The notes under the pieces are model-generated. The model was not told where the DNA came from and made no database searches. It saw only the letters and a program-made list of their open reading frames with translations. The position numbers and the translations under genes were made by a program. A stretch of 64,000 nucleotides of DNA from Buxus sempervirens (lineage: Eukaryota; Streptophyta; Magnoliopsida; Buxales; Buxaceae), in contig OX387191.1 of assembly GCA_947561395.2 (NCBI GenBank), forward strand, positions 40,179,439-40,243,438, written 5' to 3'. The number at the start of each line of letters is the position of its first letter. Position 1 is the first letter of the stretch. Positions 1 to 11,302 of this stretch are shown here, one piece after another.

Positions 1-1090
1 GGGGTGCAGAGATGTTGACATGGAGCGGTTTCTTGGAGGGAGGAGCTTGTACCAGGTTTACTTCCCCTTCTTTCCTGGTTCCGTTCTTCTTGAACCCAGT
101 TCCCTTTTTCTGTGCCAGGGAAGCGGAGGAATCAGATTGCCCGATCAAAGTAGAGTGGTCAATAAGCTTTCCCGACCTGACCCCTTCCTCGATCCGGTCT
201 GCCACCTGCACCAGGACTGCAAAATTGATGGTGATCTGACCCACCAAATGATTGTAAAAGGGCTGGCCCAGCGTGCTTACAAAGGTCGAGATCATTTCGG
301 GCTCCAACATTGGCGGCCTGACCTGGGAGGCAGCCTCTCTCCACCTCTTAGCATACTGCCGTATAGATTCCTCTTTTCCCTTACTTATCTTCATCATGTC
401 GTACCGGTCTGGCACGATCTCAGAGTTGAACTTGTACTAGTCCAGAAAAGCGTCGGCCAGGTCCTTCCACCTCCTGATTCTGCCATTGTCCACAGTGGCA
501 AACCACCTTAGAGCCGACCTGGTCAAACTCCTCTGGAAGAGTTGGATCAGAATGCTGTCATCCCGGCCAAACTGGCACAAAGCCCCACAGTACAATTTCA
601 AGTGGCTCATTGGGCAGCCCGTGCAGTCGTATTTATCAAAGTTCGGGCATTTGAACTTGGCCAGTAGGCATACATCTGGGTACATGCACAGGTCGTCAAA
701 GGTGGTACCTCCATAGCTGTTTCCCCCCTTCACCTCCTTGAGTTCTTCTTGGATCCTCTTTATCTTGTGCAGGAGTTTCTTTTCCATCTCCTCCCTAGCT
801 TTTTCTTTTTCCATTTCCTTCTCATACTCCGCAGTGTTTTCCCTGATCAGAATAGGTTCAGGGACTGGCTCAGAAATGGGTTCAGGCATGGGTTGAGCAG
901 GAGGTGGAATGTAGGCTTGAGGTGGTGGTGCTTGATTGGAGGCTGAGGCTTGGTTTTGGGCCTGGGCCTGTTGGGCCTGAGCCGCCAGTAAGTCTCCTAG
1001 CATCTTGGCTAATCCGGCCACTTGCTCTTGCAGCTGAGCAAAGTCTTGTGTGGGTACAGTGGCTTGAGCTTGATTCTCTTCAGTATTCAT
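1..1090 (-). pseudogene. Ty3/gypsy (Tat-like) gag, partial and interrupted
   Basis: Retrotransposon gag, the structural protein of the virus-like particle. The frame opens at the ATG at 1090 with a Gln/Ala-rich N-terminus, a Pro-rich stretch and a Glu/Lys-rich coiled-coil-like segment. It then enters the retrotransposon gag fold, with motifs LFQRSLTRSALRWF and, past the stop, RQYAKRWREAASQV. An in-frame TAG at 437-439 interrupts it. The same frame continues to the window edge, so this is one nonsense mutation in an otherwise readable gag. The start is supported by the long noncoding leader and LTR directly upstream on the same strand. Pol would lie outside the window. Confidence 0.88.
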
Positions 1091-1271
1091 GGTGCGGGCT
1101 TTTGATTTGGTTACGGGAGCAATGATTGTAAGTAAGTGTACCTAGGGAAGGGAAAGCAAAGAAACATGTCAGCTTCCATTTAACCTGAGTCACACTCCTA
1201 TAAATGCAGATAAGTAGGTTAGGTGAACACCAGTCCAGATTTATTTGTTTTTTTTTAATTTTAATTTTAAT

Positions 1272-1303
<32 letters not shown>

Positions 1304-1324
1304 TTTTTTTTTGATTTTTGATTG

Positions 1325-2237
1325 TTGGAATATTCTAGGGCTTCCAAGGGTCCCACAAGATTTGATTGGTTCTCATGACCAAACAAAAGTTTCTTGGAAT
1401 ATTCTGGGGCTTCCAAATGTCACACAAATTTTTGATTTGATTGGTTCTCGTGACCAAACAAAGATTTTCTTGGAATATTCTGGGCTTCCAAGTGTCCCAC
1501 AAAATTTTGATTTGATTAGTTCTCGTGACCAAACAAAGGTTCTTTTGGAACATTCTGGGGCTTCCAAATGTCCCATAAATTTTTGATTTGATGTTTCTCG
1601 GGACCAAACAAAGGTTTTCTTGGAATATTCTGGGGCTTCCAATTGTCCCACAAATTTTTTGATTTGATTGGTTCTTGTGACCAAACAAAGGTTTTCTTGG
1701 AATATTCTAGGGCTTCCAAGTGTCCCACAAATTTTTTGATTTGATTGGTCCTTATGACCAAACAAAGGTTTTCTTGGAGTATTCTGGGGCTTCCAAGTGT
1801 CCCACAAATTTTTTGATTTGATCGGTTCTTGTGACCAAAAAAAGGTCTTCTTGGAATATTCTGGGGCTTCCAAGTGTCCCACAAATTTTTTGATTTGATT
1901 GGTTCTTGTGACCAAACAAAGGTTTTCTTGGAATATTCTGGGGCTTCCAAGTGTCCCACAAATTTTTTGATTTGATTGGTTTTTGTGACCAAACAAAGGT
2001 TTTTTGGAATATTCTAGGGCTTCCAAATGTCCCACAAATTTTAGGTATGATTGGTTCTTGTGACCAAACAAAGGTTTTTTTTTTTTTTTTGAATATTCTG
2101 GGGCTTCCAAATGTCCCACAAAATTTTGGTTTTGATTGGTTCTTTTGACCAAATAAAGGTTTTCTTGGAATATTCTGGGGCTTCCAAGTGTCCGACAAAA
2201 TTGTGATTAGATTGGAAAAAACAACCAACCAAAGGTT
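1325..2237 (-). repeat. 77-bp tandem repeat array, about 12 copies
   Basis: Units start with ttggaatattctggggcttc and recur at 1325, 1394, 1470, 1545, 1620, 1697, 1774, 1851, 1928, 2004, about 2089 and 2165. The period is 75-77 bp in most copies, 69 in the first. Central copies are nearly identical and edge copies diverge, as expected for unequal exchange. The array sits in the leader of the left element. On the minus strand the consensus lacks stops in all frames, so long spurious reading frames appear. Confidence 0.95.
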
Positions 2238-2515
2238 TTTTTTTTCTTTCTGAATTTTCTCAGTTTTCAAGTTCAAAAGCTTGATAGAAACATGTTTGAA
2301 TTGAATTGGTATCAAAAAATATGACACCTTGATTCCCTCTTTGAGTTTTAAAATTAGGTTAAATCCTAAAAGAATATTTTTTGTTTTTGTTTTTTTTTTA
2401 TTTTTTTTGAAACATTTTTATATTCTCTTTGGGGTGTCTAAGGATTATCCATAGTGTTTTAGGCATTTTATTCTAAAAATTTGGGCTGAAAAACCAATTT
2501 GCACATTTTCTGCAT

Positions 2516-2657
2516 GTATCCGACATGAAATTTCGGCTAAGGCTATGTCTTATTGTATACGATATAAATGATCGGATACATGCATAAGCCTTTGTAACCG
2601 ATAAAGTATGTCGGATACGAATAAAACTCTGTTTAATCGACCTGAGTTGTCGGTTAA
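2516..2657 (-). repeat. Four-hairpin array, 39-bp period
   Basis: Four imperfect inverted repeats of arm 9, loop 7, arm 9 start at 2516, 2555, 2594 and 2633, exactly 39 bp apart. The loops are ATGAAAT, ATAAATG, AAAGTAT and CTGAGTT. Examples of arms are GTATACGAT with ATCGGATAC (second unit) and TTAATCGAC with GTCGGTTAA (fourth unit). Geometry and loop order match the arrays in the family L LTRs at 6229-6370 and 61310-61451, although this copy lies in the leader rather than in an LTR. Confidence 0.85.
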
Positions 2658-4221
2658 TGCCGAAATGGCTTTTTTTGACTCATTTTTTTACCAGATCATG
2701 TTATTTTCATTCCCACTTGATGTTCACTTTGACTTGGCCTTCAAATTTAGCCCCAAATTGGGCTTTGACATCATACTTGCACAAATTTACAAATTCATGA
2801 GGGTACTTGTACCCTCCAAAGTTATACACCAATTCTTGGATTTTGTGTACTTGGTTGACTCTTGCATGGACTTTTGGTAGGATGACTTTTAAATTGAGTT
2901 GGAAACTCATCCTATAGGTTACACCAACCTTAGGCTATATACATTTTTGGAAAAAAATTTCATCTCAAGTATATGGACACCATGGCTTTTAATTTACATG
3001 AAAATGATAAAAAAGAACATTGCTTTACCTTGCCACCTTGTGTTACCTTCAATATGGTATTCATATTATACCTTGGCATGTGAAACATGCAAACGGCCTT
3101 CCCACATTTACACCCAATTCCCCAAATGCAATTGTGTACTTTTAGTTGAAAACGTGTTTCTCCACCTTCAAGCGTATGGTTTTTGGGTTTTGGTTTAATT
3201 GGCAACTTAGAACTCAAATCTAGTGATGTCTGGAATCGAATCATAGATCCCATTGTCATCACATCATTGACTCAAATTCTAAGGTAAATGTTTTCACTTT
3301 CGCTTTCCAAAGTAATGACCTCGGTGTGCCAAGCTATACACATTCGGGTTCAACTTCCTATAGGTAATAGGTAGGCTGTGCAAAGTGTTTATAGTGCTCA
3401 AGTGCATTTTGAATTTTGAGGTACATTCACAACGTCCCAGCCCCTTGCCACTCTTTTTCCTAGCCATGCATACAATTCCAAGCCAAGGCATATGACATTA
3501 TATTGAAAGCAAAACATAAGCAAGCAAGGTAGTAAAAGCAACTCAATATGCACATAATTACTACATACCCAAAAGGCATCATGCAAGCATGTTATCATAT
3601 TGTACAAACAACAATTAAACCATACCAAACATGCTTGAAACCCAAAAGCATTTCCTAAATTTCTAGATTTCATGCTCTTTTTTCTTGCTCAAAGTGTATC
3701 ATTTATGCTCCAAATTAAAGGCCTAAAAATACAACACATATATGTATTGTACAAGAAGGGTTTTGTTGGTGAAAACATGCTTGAAAACCCCCAAAATGGC
3801 TATTGAATTTCCAGAATTTTTTTGCTCATTGCTTTCATGCTCAAATCATGTCATCCTATACCCCCAAATCAAAGGCATGGCATAAAAAAAATCTTAAGCA
3901 CAAGAAAGCATTTTTCATGGAAAACATGCTTGAATACCCAAAATTTACACTAAATTTCCACAAAAAAAAATTCTTTATGTTCAGCTCATGGTATGGAAAC
4001 TCGAAATAACACGTGCTATCACCAAATACCGCAAAGTCATATTACACGATATGCTTTTCCTTAAACATATTTCTAAACACAATCAAGCAACACATTCATG
4101 TGAAATTTTTTTTCATACAAATCAGATTTGAGATGCAACATGCACAAGTAGGAAAAATAGCAAGCATTCAAAAATAAAGAAAAAAGCATGAACAAAACAC
4201 CAAACATGGCTTAAATCCACA

Positions 4222-4241
4222 AGTCCCCAGCGGAGTCGCTA
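4222..4241 (-). other. Primer-binding site of the left Tat-like element
   Basis: On the minus strand the LTR end (TCTCACA) is followed after a few bases by GCGACTCCGCTGGGGACTT, typical of the tRNA primer-binding site of plant Tat/Ogre elements. It marks the LTR to the right as the 5' LTR of a minus-strand element and sets the LTR boundary. Confidence 0.8.
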
Positions 4242-5957
4242 GTTGTGAGACATGGAAAAAGCACCGATGTGATCCCCTCCGTCAACACACGGGCTCAACA
4301 AAAATGTGGGAGTTGCCACCATTCAAATTTAGGGTGTGAACGGACACCAAAAGATTAAAAATAAGCAAAAGACAAATCTGGAGTAAAAATAACTCTACTT
4401 GAAAATCAAATCCAGAGATGGGTAAAGGGATTAGATTATGAATGGGGGAAGGTGTTAAGCACCCCCATTCACCCACACAAGGTGGTTGCCAAGTGTTGTT
4501 CATGCTAAAAAAATGAGAAAGCTTGCTAAAACAATTAAAAACCTTGAAAATAGATTCAACAAATGTGTGATATCTTCACATGAGAAATCCAAATGGATTC
4601 TAGATCCTCTTTTATGTCAATATCACTTTTGGAATATCACCAATACATGGAAATCAAAGAAAAATTGCATAAAACCAAGTTGAGTCAAATCCGAAAAATT
4701 CAGTAAAAGATAGTACCATTTGTCTTAAAATCATTCAAATCCCATTTAAATTGAATCAAACCAAATCATTTGAAAGATTATGATAAATAAGAGACTCATG
4801 CAAAATTTCAATTAAATCTGGTTGAAATCCTAGGAGTTATGCTTCTTTAAATTTTGCTACTGGAGATAATTAAAAGTGACAAGTGGGCAAGTTTGGAAAA
4901 TCATTTAGAAACATTGGCTCCATATAAATCAATGAAATTTGGTGTGAATAAAGTATGTATAGCCATCTTTCAGATGAAACTAGCCTCATACAAAAATTCA
5001 TCCGGATGTGCCATGGGTGACCTCACAAACAGGCCCCGAGGATCACAGATTAACCCAAAAAGGTGCTGTTGAGCAGCTCTAAGTAAATCAGTCGCCCATG
5101 ATACAAATTAAATCAAAAAATTATGAAACCAACTGGATTTAAAAATAGACTCATATAGGAGTGCCCAAAAACAAAAATCACTCGAATCGGATTTAAAACG
5201 AGCAGATGACGCCCATTCAAAGTGATAGGTTCAACAATTTGACCTGAACTGACCTATCAACTTCGACAGAATGGTGTCAAAAGTCCACTTCATAAAAATT
5301 GATGAACTTTTGTAGGTATAAACTAGACAGCCTCACCTTTCCCATAGCTTTGGAATCACTCCAAAATTCATCCGGACGATGAAGTTATGAGTATCCGAAG
5401 TTGGGGTACAGCTGCTGTCCAGTTTTCAAAATCATTTGAAAACCATAAAAATATATCCCAGAATTATTTGGGGCTATTTATTCCAGATATATCACAAGGA
5501 ATGCAATAAATCCGAAATATAAGCCGATTTTGACAAAAATAGGTGCTATGTGTGTATGTAAAAATCAGTTCTTCAATAACACAGCAACATATAACATGCA
5601 TTCATATCAATCAAATGGGATTCTAGAACATCCTAAGGTTCCGTTCCATTCTCGTTTCCCTTAGTTCTCTCTCCCCGTTTAACGGTTCTTCGAGATAATC
5701 TTGGGGTACTTTGAATATGAAACGGTTTCATAGAATCGAAAGGCTTATTCAACAAGGTTCTAACACTAGGATCAATCCTCAGTCTCGTTTCCCCTAGATC
5801 CCGCTTTCACATTTTACCGCTATGGGGAGTCTCGAGGTACTTTGAGTAGAGGAAGGGTTTTCATACACACAGATTAGGCCTTATTCTACAGAAAGGTAGA
5901 AGAAGAGAACTAGACCTAGAATGTAAAGACAGAAAATTTAAAGAAGGATTTAGGCTT

Positions 5958-6061
5958 ACCTGGGTGTCTGGAAGCAATGCGGCAGCGGTTCCCTTTTTCA
6001 CTCGGAGCTCTTCAATCTCCAACTTATGGCCCTTTGCTTACGGAGGAGCCTCCTATTTATA
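5958..6061 (-). promoter_or_regulatory. LTR core promoter with leader exon and splice donor (L copy 1)
   Basis: On the minus strand CTATAAATAGG (TATA box, about 6052-6061) is followed roughly 95 bp later by CAG|GTAAGCC with the GT at 5958-5959. The same TATA-to-donor layout occurs in L copy 2 and L copy 3. Functionality is inferred from this conservation only. Confidence 0.65.
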
Positions 6062-6228
6062 GGCAAAGGCTAGGGTTAGGGTTTGCATGATGATAGACAC
6101 AAAATAATGTCTACAGCCCACCAACCTTAACCCTACAGCTATTTTCGAGATTTCCACCCCTTTAATGAAGGATATGATGGTAAAAAGTGAAAACTCTCGG
6201 AAAACCCTAATTTTGAGCAAAAAAACAT

Positions 6229-6370
6229 GTATCCGACATATCAGGTCGGATACAAAAGCACCTATATGTATCCAACATATGTCGTCGGATATATTAATGG
6301 CTGCTTATATCCGACAACTTATGTCGGATATAAAGAGGTATGTTTATATCTGACTTGAGTTGTCGGATAC
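6229..6370 (-). repeat. Four-hairpin array, 39-bp period (L copy 1)
   Basis: Hairpin units start at 6229, 6268, 6307 and 6346. Each has a 9-nt arm, a 7-nt loop and a 9-nt arm. The loops are ATATCAG, ATATGTC, AACTTAT and TTGAGTT. Arms share the core CCGAC paired with GTCGG. The first unit has 9 perfect pairs and the third extends to 11. The array lies about 170-310 bp upstream of the TATA box in LTR sense. Confidence 0.95.
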
Positions 6371-6639
6371 AAGAAGAAATGCATATTTCTCAAATTCTGT
6401 TCTGGTTTCAAAGGAGATAATGATTTTTGCCAATTATTCATTATTTTTACTGTGCAATTTGGGGTGTCTACAGAGTCACTGACGGCGGCTCCCACTTGCG
6501 GGGGCGTATACGGGAATCTGTCCTAGAGCAAAATCAGGAGCAAAATCAGGACGTGAATGCTGACAATCAGAACCAATTCAAGTCCTCATCACCAGCAAAT
6601 CTTCATGACAATCATGCTAAAAATCAGCCTTGATCAAGG

Positions 6640-8087
6640 CCTGTAATATGTGTAAAATCTTTTCAAAGTTAGTGTACAATCACTGTATATATATTACTGA
6701 ATATACATCAATACAAGTGGGGAAACACATTCTCTTTAGTTTGTTCATCGAATGCCACATTGTGGGAGATATATGTCCTTTGAGACATATGATCAAAGCA
6801 ACGATACCTATGATGCTGTGAAGAATAACTATAACTAATAATTAAATATGCATTGTTTGGTACGAAAAGCCAACTTATGTGTTGTATAAGGTCTTAAAAA
6901 TGGACAGCAAGCAAAACCAAATGATCTTAAGAAAGAACGATCTGGTGTTTAAGCACACAATTTAAAATAAGGAGATGAGTGATCTAATATATAGGTGGGG
7001 GAATGCCATTTATAAGATAAATTGTAGGTAAATGTGACTATGCTAACAATGATCATTGTTAAACCATTTTGCTGACCAGTATAAGGACATAAAAGGTGTT
7101 GATGAATGCCACATTTTTTAAGGCCTTGAAATTGACGAGAGAGATACTCACCATAATTATCACATTGAAGTTGCTTGATCATTGTAGAAAAACGATTCTC
7201 AACAAAGGATTTAGAGTTCATAAAATATGAGACAACTTCAGATTTATTTCTAAGAGGGTATAACCATGTAAATCAAGAATTCATCTATGAAAAGAACATA
7301 ATAACAATGACCTTTATAAGATATAATAGGTGAAATCCAAAAATCCGAATAAGTTCCAAAGGAGAAAAAGTAACACGAGAGGATTCACCAAACTGTAAAT
7401 GTTCGGCTTTTCCCATTAAACAAGCTGACAAACAAACTCAAGAATAAAGTATCTTGAAACTGGCAAATCCAAGGACTTGACTACACCTTTGGTGACTTGT
7501 GATGATGGATGACCCAATCTTTCATGCCATATATAAAGGGTGTAGTGTGTACACCTACAAGAGCAATACTTGAACGAAACTAGTTGATGGACTGTAGATC
7601 AACTTGGATAGGGGAAAGCCCATCTTCACTCCAAACTTATAGCGATATTCGTCCGTGAGGTTGTCCTTAACAAAGAAATTACAACAAGTAAGAATACAAT
7701 AGCAATCATTGTCTATACACAAGCGGTTAATAGATAAAAGATTAGTTGAGGCACGTTTTAAGTGAAGAGTCAACTTAGGTGCATGCAATGTGAGTTTACC
7801 AGTATGCTTAATTTTTAAACCATTACCATTACCCACAGAAACCTTGTCATCACCTTGATATGGCTCAGTTAGGTGAAGGTTTTCAATTTATGGTCACATG
7901 GTGATTTGTATCACTTTCAACATACCAAGTGTTGTCACCATGAAAAGAATTGGAGTTTACAACTATAGCGGCCAATAGTTGAGGTAGCTGCCAACCTTGG
8001 TAGTTGTAGTTATAGCAATGGCAACAATCCAATGCCATATGATTTTTCTTGGTGCATATCTGACACACATGCATAGGGATCCAAATT
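6640..8087 (-). mobile_element. Copia-type retrotransposon pol remnant
   Basis: Minus-strand reading fragments match a Copia polyprotein in order. There is a zinc-knuckle-like CQICTKKNHMALDC near 8070-8010, then a GNGNGLKIKHTGKLTLHAPK protease-downstream segment and an LLSINRLCIDNDCYCIL segment near 7830-7660. An integrase-core segment follows, with QLQCDNYGEYLSRQFQGLKK and CPYTGQQNGL near 7180-7070. A degraded SSQHHRYRCFDHMSQRTYIS segment lies near 6790-6750. Frameshifts and stops break every part and no reverse transcriptase remains here. The right side is cut by the Mutator-like element; 6473-6640 is unassigned. Confidence 0.85.
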
Positions 8088-8709
8088 GAGTTGAAATCCT
8101 CTATGACGCAAGTGTTGCGATCCCTCTGACGCAGCTCTATCTGCTGACACGCGTCCTATTTGAGTCTCAAAGCCGATTTCGACGCTAACAGCGTTAACGT
8201 CATCGTCAGCGCTAGGTTAAAACGTCAATACATGAATTAGAAGCGAATTCAACTTTCCCGCTTGAATGTGTTTTATTTTTGATTTTCTTCCTCACTTCCC
8301 CTGCGCACTTACCTCTCTCTTCCATCTCCCATCTATCTTTGTAAATTTCTTCATCTCTCACATCGAAGCAAGACCTGAATTGGAAAATTTATTTTTCTTG
8401 ACAATCTGTTGCCTACCAAGAGTATCACCGTCGATTTCAGTGATCTGGTGCGAATATCGTCTTACCTCTTTCTTGCCTTAATTAGAGCCTACTCCTGAAC
8501 TCAGATCTATTCTCATGGCTTTCAGGTTTGTTTACTCAACGAGTTCCTTTTTTCTCTATTTTGCTCCTTCTCAATTACACTCGATTTGTTCTTACGTCAT
8601 ATATTCTTCAATTCGATCATGTCTGTTTATCTTTTAATTTGGTCACAATTTAATTTGTTTACTGAAAGATCTGCTTGGACTTAAATGAAAACTGAAAATA
8701 TTATTGCTG
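8088..8709 (+). repeat. Left terminal inverted repeat of the Mutator-like element
   Basis: About 620 bp that reappear inverted at 11303-11941 with few differences. It includes a pyrimidine-rich part (about 8270-8350) resembling a plant 5' leader, and a candidate junction AG|GTTTGT near 8525. Both arms therefore carry the same possible promoter-leader facing inward, which Mutator termini often do. Transcription is inferred only. Confidence 0.88.
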
Positions 8710-11302
8710 TAGAGGAGGTTCCTTTTGAAAAAAAGCCTCAAGTATGGTCTGGGACTGGTGGAGGAAAGGTAGACGGATCTGGTCAAGCTTTGGAGCAGCC
8801 AGCCTCCGGTGGTTAATGCCATGATTTTCTTGCTTGGGCAACAAATAAGTTATCAATAGGCATTTAGACATGCGAACATGATGAGATTCCATAGTCTTAT
8901 ATTCTTTGCATTTGTAAGTATTTTCTCAACCTCATTTGTTACTCATGTTTTGATGCATTTATAGTGTAGAAGGAAATTTTGGTTTGTGGACCCATCTAAC
9001 TCGTGAGATTAGTACAAACTGGTACTGTACTTGAGGACTTGCTTGATTTTGTGGTAACTCTTTATTGTAAAAATTTAGAACTAACAGAAGCGAGCAATGA
9101 TGCTGTTGCAAATTCACTCAGATATTTTTGGGTGATTGTAAAACCAAGTTGTTACTAAAGAAGGAAAAACTTTGGTATTTTAGGTCCATCTAATTGTTGG
9201 GTTTTTAGAATGCAGATTTGAATCTGTATAATTGTTGCCTCCTTGAAGGTAGGAGTACCAGAGCTGGGCACATATGCAAAGCGGGAGAAATTAATTTGAA
9301 ATTATCATCAGTACCAATGGCTTGCCAATATCACTTTGTGCAGAAAGGGGTTTCATACAAGCAAATTTTGCTCTTTTTGTGGCGAAATGGAGGATTGGTC
9401 CCTTCTTTCAAGTGGAAGATGGAAGAAACAGAGAACTCAGTTATTTTAGATAGGAAATGTATAGCTTGTAGAATTATTGACACATTTGAATAGTTGCATC
9501 ACTTGCATGTACAATAATTATCTGGTGAAATGGAAGAGCAACTTCATCAGTGGAAATGGCAGGTGATATGTCTTGTACCACAATTCCATTTGAGTAATCA
9601 AACACCAAATGCCTAACGAAATTAAGATATTTTTATACTTGGCGTAAGAACTACCTCGAGCTTTTTCATAATAATAATACCAGGGATATATAATTCTTTT
9701 AATATTTTGCAGTGTGGCAGGAAATAATTCTCATACGATTGAATTCGCATTTTCAAATCACTAATTTATCCGTCACTTCATTTATTGTACATAGGAACCA
9801 TGTCCCCTAAATTTCTTCTCATGGGTAGCAGTTCTCTAGACTCCACGCATAAACAAAAATCTGGATATTCAAAAAGACCAGAGAATTGAAACTTCATGCA
9901 TAAGAGCTGTCCACACCCAATAAAAATGCTGTTCTAACGTGGGTACGACCTGGTCAATTTCATCCAGCAACTCTACTCGCTTCTTTGAGGGGACTTGATC
10001 CGGAAACCTATTTTACAAAACAACAATACATTGGAAGTAAGAGATTAGTTTTATTGACTAATTGAGAATAACATTTTACATGAAAATATACTTATTGCAT
10101 TCTGTAAAATCAAGCAAATTGAATAGCATCCAATCTGACGCCAAACAGAATAGAGATTATTCTGTAGGCTAGTTCGAACAGATGATAAACAGGGAATAAC
10201 ACAAGCAGCTTGCCCAAAACACAGAGAAAAACGTCTCTGAGGTTCAATTCAATATCAATTAATCAAGTCCCCTAAAATCAGTCCACAAGCCGGACTTTAT
10301 AGCCAAAAATCGTCTATACTGGAAAGTTACTAAAAACGGCAAAATCCCTTAAGGCATGCCTAAATAAAATATAGAATAAAATAAGCAACCTATGAAAAAT
10401 CTAGCCCAAATCGGGTTTAAAATCACTTCCTAATTGACAAACGAAGTATTACCAAAAATAGCAACAAATAACTAAGAATAGCAATTCGGAGGGGAAAACA
10501 GCGGAATTTGAGGTCGAGAAAGGTGCACATCGACTTCAGTCATGTAGCATGGCGTGCGCGCCGAAGATATCTTTCCGAATTGGGGTCATATGTGCGATTC
10601 TGATAACTGTAGCCAAAGTTATGGCCAAAATACTAAAACGCACTCAAAACTGTCCCAATTAGAAAGATACCATGATCACCTCCTGCCTTTGCGATGATCT
10701 GCCAACTCATGGTATTCCAGCGCCATCAATGTGCAATCTGATAGCTCAGCATCCTCTGTATCGGATCCCCCTGCATCACAATCAAATGTATGAACGATTA
10801 GTGTATGAGCCCCAAAATTATTGCCCATACAATTCAAGATGAGATACAGTGATTAAATGGTGATTTAGATTTCTCATACTCTGCACACTAACATATGAGC
10901 CCCAACTGTGGAAGAGGAGCTGCAGTGATTAAATGTGATTCCATGCAAGGAAGGATTGGAATTTGTGAGAACAAAATAATACGAATTATAGTCTGTCACT
11001 CTCTCTATCGCTTACTCCGTCTTTATCTTCTTTTATAATAGAGACTAGAGGAATTGAGATAAAGTTCTCTGTTATCTTCTTTTCTACATTTATTCATTCC
11101 TTTCTCTGTAAACAGAATATTCTCATTTTTTATTCCCGAACAAGAACTGAGCAAGCATGCCAAGATATGTGCATATTAGATGTTTTCGTGGGAACAAAAG
11201 AAAAATGTGTTATATCCTATAGATTAGGATTAAGACATGTAAGCATTACGAGCACATTCTTCCAAGCAAGAAAGAAAATCTAATATTTTAACAAAAATAA
11301 TA

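Larger units (their letters stand above)
1091..4221 (-). other. Untranslated leader of the left Tat-like element
   Basis: About 3.1 kb between the primer-binding site and the gag start on the minus strand. I see no coding signal. It holds an AT dinucleotide run near 1283-1303, the 77-bp tandem array (1325-2237), a hairpin array (2516-2657), and then AT-rich sequence to 4221. Long leaders with tandem repeats are known in Tat/Ogre-type elements. I infer that this belongs to the same element because LTR, primer site, leader and gag lie in the right order on one strand. Part of it could be a later insertion. Confidence 0.6.
4244..6472 (-). mobile_element. 5' LTR of the left Tat-like element (family L, copy 1)
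   Basis: A 2229-bp LTR. On the minus strand it starts TGTAGACACCCCAAATTG and ends TCTCACA. The same termini bound the solo LTR at 59278-61541, and the start matches 63215 at the right edge, so three family members define it. In LTR sense it carries a four-hairpin array, a TATA box (about 6052-6061), a short leader with a splice donor (5958-5959) and a long downstream part. It appears inserted next to a Copia remnant. Its target duplication cannot be checked because the element's other end is outside the window. Confidence 0.92.

Noticed and set aside
1373-2152. Long minus-strand open frames (up to 259 codons) with a repeating peptide
   Set aside because: They are translations of the 77-bp tandem array in several frames. 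The unit is not a multiple of three, no domain is present, and there is no gene context.
9218-9493. 91-codon plus-strand frame inside the Mutator-like element
   Set aside because: No recognisable domain, no splice or leader context, and its length is compatible with chance. Mentioned only within the element entry.
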